Positions 20,638-29,812 of a stretch of DNA of 64,000 nt are shown in pieces. The stretch's first letter is position 1, and every line of letters begins with the position of its first letter. Made by a program: the position numbers and the translations under genes. A model generated the notes under the pieces. The model was not told where the DNA came from. It saw only the letters and a list, made by a program, of their open reading frames with translations, and made no database searches. Origin of the DNA: Nitrospina sp. LS_NOB. Its GTDB lineage: Bacteria; Nitrospinota; Nitrospinia; Nitrospinales; VA-1. The DNA lies in NCBI GenBank assembly GCA_001542995.1, contig LFLA01000003.1:204195-268194 (forward strand). The letters run 5' to 3'.

Positions 20638-22350
20638 GTGATTCAACATGATGTGTTGATTGTGGGTGCCGGTCTTGCCGGGATGCGTTGTGCTCTGGAA
20701 GCGTGTAAGGAGTTGGATGTCGCCGTGCTGACCAAGGTGTATCCTTCCAGATCCCATTCCGGTGCGGCGCAGGGGGGTATTGCCGCTTCTTTGGGAAACT
20801 CGGAGCCGGACAGTTGGGAAGAGCATATGTACGATACCGTCAAAGGTGGCGACTTTCTCAGCGACCAGGATGCGGTGGAAGAGTATGTCAAAGCCGCTCC
20901 CAGGATTATCTATGAATTAGAGCATATGGGTTGTGTTTTCAGCCGAACGCCGGATGGAAAAATTGCCCAGCGCAGTTTCGGCGGGCATTCCAAACCGCGC
21001 GCCTGTTTTTCTGCCGACCGCACCGGCCATGCTATTCTGCATGCGCTTCATGAACAACTCATGAAGAACGCGAAATCTGTGAAAATTTATAACGAGTGGT
21101 ACATGCACTCGCTGGTTGTTGATGGCGATCGTCGTTGTAACGGCGTGGTGGTCAGCAATATCCAGACTGGAGAAGTGGAAGTGATTCAGGCCAAGGCCGT
21201 GGTGTTTTGCACCGGGGGATATGGCAGGGTATATAAATTCACTTCCAACGCGTTTGCCAGTACGGCCGATGGAGTCATGGCCGCGTTCGATGTAGGGATT
21301 CCCTTGGAAGATTTGGAGTTTGTCCAATTTCATCCATCGGGTTTGTATCGTCAGGGAATTTTATTTTCTGAAGCGGCGCGGGGAGAAGGCGCTTATCTCC
21401 TGAATGGAAAAGGCGAACGCTTCATGGAACAGTATGCCCCGTCGCGTATGGAACTGGCTCCCCGCGACATCGTAGCTCGGGCTGAGCAGAGCGAAATGGA
21501 TGCCGGTCGTGGTGTGAACGGTGAAAACTGTATTCATCTTGACCTGCGCCATCTGGGTGAGGCGCGGATCATGGAACGCCTGCCACAAATCCGGCAACTG
21601 GGCATCGACTTTTTGGGTGTAGACTGCATCAAAGAATGTCTGCCCATTCAGCCTACTGCGCATTATTCAATGGGCGGTATCCCGACCGATAAATACTCCC
21701 ACGTAATTCTTGATGAAAAAGGCACCCGCATGAGCGGATTTTTTGCCGCCGGGGAATGTGCCTGTGTCTCCGTTCATGGTGGTAACCGGCTGGGTACAAA
21801 TTCCCTTCTGGAAGCAACGGTGTTTGGAGAACGTGCGGGTAAATCCGTGCTCGAATATACTGTGGGCATTGACTACGGAGACGTCAACGAAGGGCAGGAA
21901 AAAGCCCGGGTCCTGAAAAAGTTTGAGGATATTTTTCAAAGAGATGGCTCGGAAAGCTATAACGACATCCGTAATGAGATGAAGGAGATAATGATGAGCC
22001 ATTGCGGGGTTTTCCGCGATGAGGAAAAACTCAAAGTCTGTATTGAAACCTTGAAAGGACTGCAGGAAAGGTTCAAAAACGGTAGAGTGACCGATAAGGG
22101 CAAGCTGTTCAATACAGAAATTTATGAAATTCTGGAATTGGGAAACATGCTAGGAATTTCCCGGCTGATCGCCAACGGTGCCCTGCAAAGAAAGGAAAGC
22201 CGGGGCGGGCATTTCCGTACAGATTTCCCGAAACGTGATGACGAAAATTTTCTCCATCATTCAATGACCTACGATTCTCCAGATGGACTGGTAGTAAAAA
22301 AGAAATCGGTCGTGATCACCAAATATCAACCTGCAGAAAGAACTTATTAA
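20638..22350 (+). CDS. sdhA: Succinate dehydrogenase/fumarate reductase flavoprotein subunit
   Basis: 570 residues. The FAD motif [16 protein letters not shown] is at the N-terminus; the His for covalent FAD lies in [13 protein letters not shown] (near residue 41). The substrate loop QFHPSGLY and the catalytic Arg in [13 protein letters not shown] follow, then [18 protein letters not shown]. The start is a GTG. It is first in a three-gene operon whose genes overlap by 1-4 nt. In a reductive TCA organism the enzyme could run as fumarate reductase or succinate dehydrogenase; direction cannot be read from sequence. Confidence 0.93.
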   Translation: MIQHDVLIVGAGLAGMRCALEACKELDVAVLTKVYPSRSHSGAAQGGIAASLGNSEPDSWEEHMYDTVKGGDFLSDQDAVEEYVKAAPRIIYELEHMGCVFSRTPDGKIAQRSFGGHSKPRACFSADRTGHAILHALHEQLMKNAKSVKIYNEWYMHSLVVDGDRRCNGVVVSNIQTGEVEVIQAKAVVFCTGGYGRVYKFTSNAFASTADGVMAAFDVGIPLEDLEFVQFHPSGLYRQGILFSEAARGEGAYLLNGKGERFMEQYAPSRMELAPRDIVARAEQSEMDAGRGVNGENCIHLDLRHLGEARIMERLPQIRQLGIDFLGVDCIKECLPIQPTAHYSMGGIPTDKYSHVILDEKGTRMSGFFAAGECACVSVHGGNRLGTNSLLEATVFGERAGKSVLEYTVGIDYGDVNEGQEKARVLKKFEDIFQRDGSESYNDIRNEMKEIMMSHCGVFRDEEKLKVCIETLKGLQERFKNGRVTDKGKLFNTEIYEILELGNMLGISRLIANGALQRKESRGGHFRTDFPKRDDENFLHHSMTYDSPDGLVVKKKSVVITKYQPAERTY

Positions 22351-23291
22351 TGGCGACTTTCAGGATCAAGCGCTTCAATCCGGAAAAACAACCAGAACCT
22401 TATTTCGAGGAATTCCAACTGGACATCCAACCGGGAGTTACCCTTCTGGATTGCATGAACCAGATCAAGTGGACATTGGATGGAAGTTTTACTTACCGGA
22501 TGTCCTGCCGCAGTGCCATTTGCGGGTCCTGCGCCGTCAAAGCCAACGGCCACGCCCTGCTGGCTTGCCAGCGTCAGGCCGAACACATTGTCGATAACGA
22601 CGAGACCATTACGCTCGAACCTTTGGGTAATATGAAACCGATCAAAGACCTGGTGGTCGACTTCACCCCGTTCTGGGACAAGGTCAACAAGATCAAACCT
22701 TATCTGGAACCCAAAGAAGCCCCGCCGGAAAAAGAACGACCCCAAAGTCAGGAAGAATTTTTGAGGATCGACGATTCAAGTACCTGCATCATGTGCGGGG
22801 CCTGCTATTCCGACTGCAATACCCTCGAGGTGGATGAGAACTTCCTCGGGCCGGCGGCTCTAGCCAAGGCGCAAAGATTTGTTGGCGATTCCCGCGACTC
22901 CCAAACCTTCGAGCGGGTCAAAGAACTCAGCGAACCGGGCGGCATCTGGGACTGCACCCACTGCGGCGAATGTGTCGAGCGTTGCCCGAAACCGGCGCGC
23001 CCGTTTGACCGCATCAAAGAAATCATGACCGTGGCCCTGGAGCAGGGCGTGCACAACAATAACGGAGCCCGGCACGCACTATCCTTTTTTAATTCCGTAA
23101 AAAGAAGCGGTAACCTGAATGAGAACAGGATTCCCGTTGAGTCGATGGGTTTTTTCAATATCTCCGGATTGTTGAGCCTGCTTCCTATCGGGTTGCGCAT
23201 GTTCTTTAAGGGCAAGGTTCCCCCGATCATTCATCACTCCATTGATGAAGTGGACGACGTTAAACGAATTTTCAAGGAGTTGGATCAATGA
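22350..23291 (+). CDS. sdhB: Succinate dehydrogenase/fumarate reductase iron-sulfur subunit
   Basis: 313 residues, longer than the usual 240-260. The [2Fe-2S] site is CRSAICGSC plus a Cys in LLACQRQ (about residues 52-75). Then come [11 protein letters not shown] (near 150) and [14 protein letters not shown] (near 213). The C-terminal extension of about 70 residues contains a hydrophobic stretch ([20 protein letters not shown]) that may touch the membrane. The ATG overlaps the sdhA stop (TAATG). The two complete CxxCxxC motifs fit the non-classical enzymes that use a CCG-domain partner. Confidence 0.92.
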   Translation: MATFRIKRFNPEKQPEPYFEEFQLDIQPGVTLLDCMNQIKWTLDGSFTYRMSCRSAICGSCAVKANGHALLACQRQAEHIVDNDETITLEPLGNMKPIKDLVVDFTPFWDKVNKIKPYLEPKEAPPEKERPQSQEEFLRIDDSSTCIMCGACYSDCNTLEVDENFLGPAALAKAQRFVGDSRDSQTFERVKELSEPGGIWDCTHCGECVERCPKPARPFDRIKEIMTVALEQGVHNNNGARHALSFFNSVKRSGNLNENRIPVESMGFFNISGLLSLLPIGLRMFFKGKVPPIIHHSIDEVDDVKRIFKELDQ

Positions 23292-24166
23292 AGTTTGCCT
23301 TGTTTACCGGATGTGTTGCCAAAGGGGCAACCCGGGAACTGATGCTTTCCACCACCAAGGCCGCCGAAGGCCTCGGGTTTGAATTCATAGAAATGAAAAG
23401 CGCTTCCTGCTGTGGTGCCGGGGTGGTTTCCGAAAAAAGCCCTCTGCTTGCCGATGCGCTGAACGCGCGTTCGTTTTCCATCGCCGAAAAACAAGGGCTC
23501 GATATCGTCACCATCTGTTCGACCTGCCAGGGCACCTTGAAAAAAACCGAAGCCCACCTCAATGAAGACGCCGAATATAAAAAGAAGGTCAACGACATCC
23601 TCAAGGAAGGCGGGCACCAATATAGCGGCAAGACACGGATCAAGCATTTTGCCAACATCCTCGCTACCGAAGAGGGTATGGCGAGGTTGAAGGAACGCAT
23701 CAAAAGACCTCTGACCGGATTAAAGGTTGCTGCGTTTTATGGTTGTTATGTCCTGCGCCCATCCGAAAACTCAGACTTTGAGAATCCGGATAACCCCACA
23801 GGTATGGAAGATATTTTTGCAGCACTGGGCGCAACACCGGTTTATTATCCCAGTCGCATCAAGTGTTGTGGGTTTCCCATTGTCATGATGAACAAACCGG
23901 CTTCTCTTGATATGTCGGGCAACGCCCTGCTGGATGCGATTGATCACGGTGCCGATGTTGTGGCGACCGGATGCCCGCTTTGTCATTTGAGCCTCGATTC
24001 CTATCAGCCGGAGATTGAAATCCTGCAAAAGAAAAATAATTCCATCCCCGTTTTACATCTTCCTCAATTGGTTGCCCTGGCCTTGGGCTATTCCCCCAGC
24101 GAACTCGGCATGGATAGACACATCGTCTCCACCCTCAAAATCAACGAAATCCTCGCTACCACCTAG
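23288..24166 (+). CDS. CCG-domain third subunit of non-classical succinate dehydrogenase (SdhE/HdrB-like)
   Basis: 292 residues with two cysteine-rich CCG domains: [19 protein letters not shown] and CSTCQG in the first half, then [19 protein letters not shown] and CPLCHLSL in the second. This is the layout of HdrB and of the third subunit of type E succinate:quinone reductases (Sulfolobus, Campylobacter type), where it replaces the haem b membrane anchors and holds an unusual Fe-S cluster. It overlaps sdhB by 4 nt. It ends ACC ACC TAG, with the stop again next to repeat sequence. Confidence 0.88.
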   Translation: MKFALFTGCVAKGATRELMLSTTKAAEGLGFEFIEMKSASCCGAGVVSEKSPLLADALNARSFSIAEKQGLDIVTICSTCQGTLKKTEAHLNEDAEYKKKVNDILKEGGHQYSGKTRIKHFANILATEEGMARLKERIKRPLTGLKVAAFYGCYVLRPSENSDFENPDNPTGMEDIFAALGATPVYYPSRIKCCGFPIVMMNKPASLDMSGNALLDAIDHGADVVATGCPLCHLSLDSYQPEIEILQKKNNSIPVLHLPQLVALALGYSPSELGMDRHIVSTLKINEILATT

Positions 24167-24313
24167 TCCCGGCGAACCGCCGGTGGCCGTGATATTTGTG
24201 ATATCCCCATCCTTAAACTCATGCCCCGAAGGGGTATGTGATAATTCAACAACTATTAAAATATTTTCTTCATACAAATCGGCACGATGAACCAAAAATG
24301 GTTGTAAAGTAAG
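24163..24313 (+). repeat. Repeat block with palindrome and hairpin module copy 5
   Basis: CCACCTAG at the stop codon is followed by CCCGGCGAACCGCCGG (palindromic; related to GGCGGTTCGCCGC at 55860 and 55958). At 24198-24236 is a full hairpin module: GTGATATCCCCATCCTTAAA, then CTCATGCCCCGAAGGGGTA. No gene lies between sdh and the pentapeptide gene. Confidence 0.7.
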
Positions 24314-25069
24314 ATGGAGGAAAGAAAATTAAGAATCAGTGTGAGCGATGAATCCGCTGAAATAATACTCTTAAAAATAAAAACTTTAAATAAAGTGGCG
24401 AACCGGGAACATATTACACTGCTCAGGAGTTCAGTAGAGAGGTGGAACATCTGGAGAGAAAGCAATCCAAGCATCGAGCCCGATCTGGATCGCGTCGACT
24501 TCAATGGCGTTAACCTGAGCAATGCCAACCTCAGAAAAGCTAATTTCTATATGACCCTACTCAACGGCGCCAATTTGCAGGGCGCGAACCTTACCAAAAC
24601 CTTCTTCGCCGGTTCGGATTTGCGAGGCGCCAACCTCAACGAAACCGATTGCTCTGGAGTGAAGTTCAATGGCGCGGATTTATGCGGATGCTCCTTCAAG
24701 AAAGCGAAACTGAGAAAAGTCGATTTCAGCGACCGCGATCTTCGCGACGTCGACTTCAGTGAAGCCGATCTAAGAAGAGCCGATCTACGAAAGTCTAATC
24801 TTGAAAAAGTAAACTTCTTTAAAGCCGATCTTCGTAAGACCTTGCTCACTGAAGCCAATCTCACAGAGGCGTATCTGTCTTCGGCGTGGTTGAAGGAGAC
24901 CGACTTACAATGGGCCAACCTCAGCAAGGCTATCTTGCGTTATTCCGTTAACCTGACCCCCGCCCAGGTTCAATCGGCGAAGATCGACCGCGAAACCAAA
25001 GTTCCCCACTACCTGAAGATCCACTGGATTTCTGAAACTGATTTCCGTTGCGAAAAAAAGACAGGGTAG
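24314..25069 (+). CDS. Pentapeptide-repeat protein
   Basis: 251 residues. An N-terminal region of about 60 residues is followed by about 30 pentapeptide repeats of the A-(N/D)-L-x-x type (NLSNANLRKAN, GANLQGANL, SDLRGANLNETD, EADLRRADL, KADLRKTLL). Such repeats fold as a right-handed quadrilateral beta-helix. Some members mimic DNA and protect gyrase, but most have no known role. There is no signal peptide, so it is probably cytosolic. It marks the beginning of a stretch that looks AT-richer and more accessory than its flanks. Confidence 0.9.
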   Translation: MEERKLRISVSDESAEIILLKIKTLNKVANREHITLLRSSVERWNIWRESNPSIEPDLDRVDFNGVNLSNANLRKANFYMTLLNGANLQGANLTKTFFAGSDLRGANLNETDCSGVKFNGADLCGCSFKKAKLRKVDFSDRDLRDVDFSEADLRRADLRKSNLEKVNFFKADLRKTLLTEANLTEAYLSSAWLKETDLQWANLSKAILRYSVNLTPAQVQSAKIDRETKVPHYLKIHWISETDFRCEKKTG

Positions 25070-25252
25070 ACAATCTGATGCCACGACCGGGTTCTTTAAC
25101 TTCCCTTTGCTAAACCTTAGTCAATAATTCAGAGTTGCTACCCAGCAAAAACTGCGGGACCATTGCGGGACTTTTTAATCCATGGAGAAGATCAACTTAT
25201 AAGGGGTAAGGAAAAGAATATTTTAGAATGAAGAGGATATAACATAGCTCAT

Positions 25253-26152
25253 CTATGGCAACTTATTTTGCAGCCCGTTTTTATATGCTAAAACCATAGA
25301 TTGTGTTCCCTTTAATCCCCCTTGACCTTGTGGGAAAGTAGTAATGGCAAGTTCGAATAATTTTTGGGCGAGATTGACTCCGGAAAAATTCTCTCGGCCT
25401 GAAAGCTCCTCATTGACTAATCTCAAATCTTTAAGCATGTCTTTTACTTTAAACCCTGCGGAAAAATCCGATTGAATCATTTTGGGACCTAAGTTGGACA
25501 AAGCCCATGATCCGGCTGCTCCAGTACTGCATATTTCAACTACCAAATTCGGGTCAATTTCCTGAATTTCAGCAAGTCGCATTGCTTCAGATAAAGCCAC
25601 CATGTTAATACCGCAAAGAATTTGGTTCACTAATTTAACGGCTTGTCCGCTCCCAACCGGACCACAATGATGAATATTTTTTCCTAGAACTTTCAGGAGG
25701 GTCAATGAATCTGAAAAATCTTTATCCGTCCCTCCCACCATAATGGTCAAAGACCCATTCCTTGCACCACTATCTCCTCCGGAAACGGGGGCATCCAAAA
25801 ATCTTAATCCAATTTCCTTTAACCTGAGTCCTAGAGATTTTGCCGCCTTGGTGCCAATTGTACTGAAATCGATTATTAAGGAGCCTTTTTTTGCATTCTC
25901 AACCACACCCTCTGAACTAAAAAGAACTTTTTCGACATCCGGCGCATCGGACACACAAATAAAAATGAAATCAACATTGTTAACGGCCTCCTCAATGCTT
26001 TTAGTTACGTTACAACCCGCCTTTTTGGCGATTTGAATACCGGGATTAGTAGTCGTTCTGTTCCAAACATTCGTTACCAATCCTGAGCGACCCAGGTTGG
26101 CAGCCATAGCCGCTCCCATAATTCCCATTCCCAAAAAAGCGTGTTTTGGCAT
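25253..26152 (-). CDS. NAD(P)-dependent oxidoreductase, beta-hydroxyacid dehydrogenase family
   Basis: 299 residues. The N-terminal Rossmann motif is FLGMGIMGAAMAANL, the substrate-binding signature is FLDAPVSGGDSGARNGSL, and the catalytic Lys lies in AVKLVNQILCGINM (near residue 172). This matches 3-hydroxyisobutyrate/tartronate semialdehyde/glyoxylate reductase-type enzymes; the exact substrate cannot be assigned. Codon use is visibly AT-richer than in the core genes, which could indicate acquisition. It stands alone, with about 180 bp on either side lacking genes. Confidence 0.85.
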   Translation of the reverse strand: MPKHAFLGMGIMGAAMAANLGRSGLVTNVWNRTTTNPGIQIAKKAGCNVTKSIEEAVNNVDFIFICVSDAPDVEKVLFSSEGVVENAKKGSLIIDFSTIGTKAAKSLGLRLKEIGLRFLDAPVSGGDSGARNGSLTIMVGGTDKDFSDSLTLLKVLGKNIHHCGPVGSGQAVKLVNQILCGINMVALSEAMRLAEIQEIDPNLVVEICSTGAAGSWALSNLGPKMIQSDFSAGFKVKDMLKDLRLVNEELSGRENFSGVNLAQKLFELAITTFPQGQGGLKGTQSMVLAYKNGLQNKLP

Positions 26153-26329
26153 GATCTACTTATCCTCCAATTTATTTAAAATTCCCAATTTGCGTTCAGT
26201 GTGAGCGTAGCATTCATGGGGTTTTCATCTGTCCCTCACGTCTATAAATTTTGACCAACTTGACAAAGCAATCTAAAACCCCAAGATTATAGTGGTCTTT
26301 AATTAAAATTACGGTAAGGAGTATCAGTC

Positions 26330-26524
26330 ATGAACAAAGATTCCTGGATTGCACTGATAATCGCCAGTGTCATCACTATTATAGCAGTAACACCGCTTTA
26401 CTATTCCCGCGACTATGCCCGTGGGCCGAAAGGTAAATTTTTGGAAGGGTCAGATACAAAACTGACGGAGCCAATGAAACGAACAGAAAGAAAAACCGAG
26501 CCACTATCAGAGGATACCGAATAA
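26330..26524 (+). CDS. Small single-pass membrane protein
   Basis: 64 residues: one transmembrane helix (WIALIIASVITIIAVTPLYY, about residues 5-24) and a charged tail rich in Lys/Glu/Thr. GTAAGGAG lies about 10 nt before the ATG, supporting translation. I know no family. It is 47 nt upstream of the repeat protein and could be co-transcribed with it. Confidence 0.6.
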   Translation: MNKDSWIALIIASVITIIAVTPLYYSRDYARGPKGKFLEGSDTKLTEPMKRTERKTEPLSEDTE

Positions 26525-26571
26525 TAGGGTCCTGAAACAGGATAATAACCAGCTTTTGTTAGTGATCAACT

Positions 26572-27090
26572 ATGAATGAAGAAGAAAAAGTAGTTTCAGA
26601 AAAAGAGCTGAAACAGGAAGGAGAAATCACCCTGCTGGAAGGAAAACCATTCAATGGTGTTTGTATTGATTTCTATGAAAATGGACAGAAATCTTTCGAA
26701 GGACATTTCAAAAATGGAAAAGAAGAGGGTCTTCATATTGAATGGTACGAAAACGGGCAGAAATCCTGCGAAGGACATTTCAACAAAGGAAAAGAAGAGG
26801 GTCTTCATACTCAATGGTTTGAAGATGGGAAGAAAGAATTGGAAGGACAATACAAAGATGGTACTGAAGAGGGTCTTCATACTAGTTGGTATGAAAACGG
26901 ACAGAAAGCAGGTGAAGAACATTATAAAAATGGAAAAGAAGAGGGTCTTACGGTGATCTGGTATAAAAATGGACAAAAAAATATTGAGAAATATTACAAA
27001 AACGGAAAAGAAGAAGGACTTTGGATTGAATGGTCAGAAGAAGGAAAGAAAATATATGAGGTGCATTTCCAAGATGGAAATGAATTATAG
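26572..27090 (+). CDS. MORN-like (YwqK-type) repeat protein
   Basis: 172 residues made almost entirely of six tandem repeats of about 23 residues with the core WYENGQKxxEGHFKNGKEEG (near residues 35, 58, 81, 104, 127, 150). This is the MORN-variant/YwqK repeat. No signal peptide is visible. YwqK is annotated as a toxin-antitoxin component in some databases, but no partner toxin is next to it. DNA repeats within the gene (GGAAAAGAAGAGGGTCTTCA in several units) mean the repeat number could vary by recombination. Confidence 0.8.
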   Translation: MNEEEKVVSEKELKQEGEITLLEGKPFNGVCIDFYENGQKSFEGHFKNGKEEGLHIEWYENGQKSCEGHFNKGKEEGLHTQWFEDGKKELEGQYKDGTEEGLHTSWYENGQKAGEEHYKNGKEEGLTVIWYKNGQKNIEKYYKNGKEEGLWIEWSEEGKKIYEVHFQDGNEL

Positions 27091-27102
27091 GAAGGGTTGG
27101 AT

Positions 27103-27290
27103 ACGTATGGTGACCTCTCGCCCAGCAGAATGATAAATTCTCCATCTTGGTAATTCAGTAGAACCCATCCCTACAAAAAAGTTCATGGACTTCTTCCTGG
27201 GTGAAGTCATCAAAAGCGGGAAATGTTTGTGTCACTTTTTTTACATCACGGCGGTTGGCTCTATAAAAAAGAATAGGCCAGCAACTAATG
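27103..27290 (-). pseudogene. Degraded gene remnant of unknown family
   Basis: The reverse strand encodes VKKVTQTFPAFDDFTQEE, then VHELFCRDGFY and a stop (TGA). One frame over it continues YQDGEFIILLGERSPYVSNPS without an ATG or a proper end, running into the repeat-protein gene. The two pieces look like parts of one protein domain broken by an indel. The family is not recognised. The remaining bases up to the receiver gene show nothing else. Confidence 0.3.
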
Positions 27291-27387
27291 CTGAATTAGG
27301 AGTTGTCAAAGCATTTACACCTTGTAAATTTTGAATGCAAATCTATAATTCATTAATAGGGTTGTTCAATAATTTGGAGATGTGAAA

Positions 27388-27759
27388 ATGGATGGGAAAC
27401 CTAAATACAAATTATTGGTTGTGGATGACGACGAGAAACACTGCCAGGTTGCGAAACGATGCCTAGAGGATTACTGTGAAATTGAAATAGCTCTTGGTGG
27501 CGAGGAAGCCATTTCCCAAATATATAATTTTAATCCTGCGGTGGTCCTTCTGGATGTCAAGATGCCAAGGTTGACCGGGGACGAATTGGTGAAAATGATT
27601 AAAGCCTGGAAACCCGAAATTTATGTCATCATGGTTTCCGCCCATCTGACCCCGGAAATCGAGAGAGATTGCATGCAGAACGGTGCATCCTATTGCTTTG
27701 GCAAACCAATAGATTTTGATTTGCTCCAGGAAACGATCCAGAAATTACTAACTCCTTAA
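27388..27759 (+). CDS. Orphan response-regulator receiver domain, copy 1
   Basis: 123 residues from the ATG at 27388, chosen because GGAGA lies 8 nt upstream; a GTG lies two codons earlier. It is a single CheY-like receiver: acidic pocket VVDDDE, phospho-acceptor Asp in VVLLDVKMPRLTG, Ser in MVSAH and Lys in GKPIDF. There is no output domain and no kinase nearby. It is very similar to the receiver at 51875 (both begin MDGKPKYKLLVVDD and share DVKMPRLTGDELVKMIKAW-type helices), so the two are recent paralogues. The upstream DNA is AT-rich. Confidence 0.88.
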   Translation: MDGKPKYKLLVVDDDEKHCQVAKRCLEDYCEIEIALGGEEAISQIYNFNPAVVLLDVKMPRLTGDELVKMIKAWKPEIYVIMVSAHLTPEIERDCMQNGASYCFGKPIDFDLLQETIQKLLTP

Positions 27760-27857
27760 TGAGGTAAATAACTTTTCGGAATAAAAATTCCTCCTTCCTC
27801 ATTGCCATACGGGTTAAGATCGTTCCGTTAATATTTTTAGGAGCGGTGTTTTCTTAG

Positions 27858-29399
27858 GTGGCGACTTCATTCAAAAAACAGGTGGTTGTTCTGGTTGTGG
27901 GTGGCGTCGTTTTTATGACACTTCTTGTCATGCCAACGCTTGAGGGTTTAACGCCTGAGGGACAACGCATGCTGGCGGTGACCGCCCTCATGGCGATCTG
28001 GTGGATCGGCGAGGGCACTTCCTTGGCAGTAACGGCTCTGTTACCGCTGGTTTTATTTCCGTTGTTGGGCATCCTGTCCAGCAAACAGGTGGCGCCTAAT
28101 TATGCCAATCATCTCATCTTTCTATTTCTCGGTGGATTCATGATCGCACTTGCCATGGAGAAATGGAATTTCCACAAACGTCTGGCGTTGTGGATTGTTT
28201 TCGCCATTGGCACCCGCCCCCAGCGTCTGGTTTTAGGATTCATGACCGCCACCGCTTTTTTATCGATGTGGATCTCCAACACCGCATCGACCATGATGAT
28301 GTTCCCGGTTGCCATGGCGGTAGTGCGGCAAATTGCTCTCAATGCGTCTTTGAACGGCGTGAGAAACTCTGAATCGCAAAAGACTATTGAACAGGGGTTA
28401 GGACTCGTCCTCATGCTGGGTCTGGCTTATTCTGCCAGTATTGGCGGGGTGGGCACCCTCATTGGCACTGCACCTAATATTGTTTTTGCCGGGTTTTATA
28501 AAACACTATTTCCAGAGAATCCTGAAATAACTTTTTTTAAGTGGATGGTGATGGCGGTTCCAGTGGTGATAGTTTTTATTCCGATCGTGTGGTTGTATCT
28601 ATGCCGATTCGTGTCTCCCATTCCGTTATCAAAAATTTCAGTCGGGAGCCATGCAATCATTCAACGGGAACTTAATGAACTAGGTCCCATTAACCGCGCT
28701 GAAAAAACTGTGGCGACTGTGTTTTGTCTCACCGCTTTTTTATGGATATTTCGTCAGCCCATTTCGTTGGGAGAATTTGTGATCCCCGGTTGGTCGGGAC
28801 TGTTTGCCAACCCAAAATACCTGCACGATTCTACCGTGGCTATGGCAATGGGAGTGCTTCTCATGATTCTACCGATTGATGGGACAAAAGGGCAGGACTT
28901 AAACGGCAAGCGGGAATACTTCGCACTCGACTGGAAAACCGTGCAGGAGAAAATCCCCTGGGGCATTTTGCTTTTGTTTGGGGGTGGGTTTGCATTGGCC
29001 GGAGGTTTTGGCGCGACCGGACTCGATACATGGATCGGTGGCAAGCTTACTGGTATTGCAGGGTGGCCTTTATGGTGTGTGGTGCTCGGTATTTGTCTTG
29101 CCATTACTTTTTTAACGGAGTTGACCTCAAACACCGCCACCACCACGATGATCCTTCCCATACTCGGTGTGTCGGCGGTGGCTGCAAATATTCATCCTCT
29201 CTTTTTTATGATGCCGGCAACGCTGGCGGCATCCTTCGCTTTCATGTTGCCGGTTGCCACCCCGCCGAATGCCATTGTGTTTGGCAGTGGCTGGGTGACG
29301 ATTCCTCAAATGTCACGTGCTGGTCTTGTTCTCAACTTTTTCGGGGCAGGCATCGTGACCACCGCTGTTCTACTTTTGGTTAACTTCCTGTTTCTCTAG
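27858..29399 (+). CDS. SLC13/DASS-family sodium:anion symporter
   Basis: 513 residues, about 12 hydrophobic segments. The two SNT signatures that bind sodium and anion are both present: SMWISNTASTMMM (near residue 139) and TELTSNTATTTMILP (near 421). The fold pairs two inverted repeats. Substrates in the family are dicarboxylates (succinate, malate), citrate or sulfate; sequence alone does not decide. The start is a GTG at 27858 in a poor context. It stands alone on its strand, followed by a 413 bp gap. Confidence 0.88.
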   Translation: MATSFKKQVVVLVVGGVVFMTLLVMPTLEGLTPEGQRMLAVTALMAIWWIGEGTSLAVTALLPLVLFPLLGILSSKQVAPNYANHLIFLFLGGFMIALAMEKWNFHKRLALWIVFAIGTRPQRLVLGFMTATAFLSMWISNTASTMMMFPVAMAVVRQIALNASLNGVRNSESQKTIEQGLGLVLMLGLAYSASIGGVGTLIGTAPNIVFAGFYKTLFPENPEITFFKWMVMAVPVVIVFIPIVWLYLCRFVSPIPLSKISVGSHAIIQRELNELGPINRAEKTVATVFCLTAFLWIFRQPISLGEFVIPGWSGLFANPKYLHDSTVAMAMGVLLMILPIDGTKGQDLNGKREYFALDWKTVQEKIPWGILLLFGGGFALAGGFGATGLDTWIGGKLTGIAGWPLWCVVLGICLAITFLTELTSNTATTTMILPILGVSAVAANIHPLFFMMPATLAASFAFMLPVATPPNAIVFGSGWVTIPQMSRAGLVLNFFGAGIVTTAVLLLVNFLFL

Positions 29400-29812
29400 C
29401 CACCTGTGACAACGTTTATGGGAAAAGCGACCCCGAATGGCCCCTGAGGCGGGAAATTGGGCTTGCTAAATGGTTTTATTTGTATATAGTAGAATTACCT
29501 TATGAGTTTATTAAAATATAATAGAGATTTGGCGGCAAAAAATGTGCTCTGTATTTTGATAAAGAGTTTTAGACGTTTAACAGAAAACCTTGATGGCAAT
29601 CGTTATTGAGATAAGAAGTTTTGGTTTGTCGGCCCCGCCTGTTTTTTTGTCGGTTATTTTCATTCTTAAATAGATATCAGCAAGCTGAACGGGCTTGTAA
29701 AGGTCTGATTCTTGGGCAGGAAACATCCTGCCGTAAAATAGTGAGCCGAGTAGATTTAATGCCCTTCACCGGAAGGTTGCTTTAAGGCAGGCAAACTGGT
29801 ATTTAGTGTGTC
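29400..29812. other. Intergenic region before dnaE
   Basis: AT-rich, with no repeat module recognised. A 35-codon open frame (29502-29609, MSLLKYNRDLAAKNVLCILI) follows a TATATAG sequence but has no detectable ribosome site or family, so it is mentioned only. The dnaE promoter is probably in the last 150 bp. Confidence 0.4.

Noticed and set aside
25070-25250. Possible attachment site (direct repeat GCGGGAC near 25152 and 25165)
   Set aside because: Too short, with no tRNA or integrase close by.
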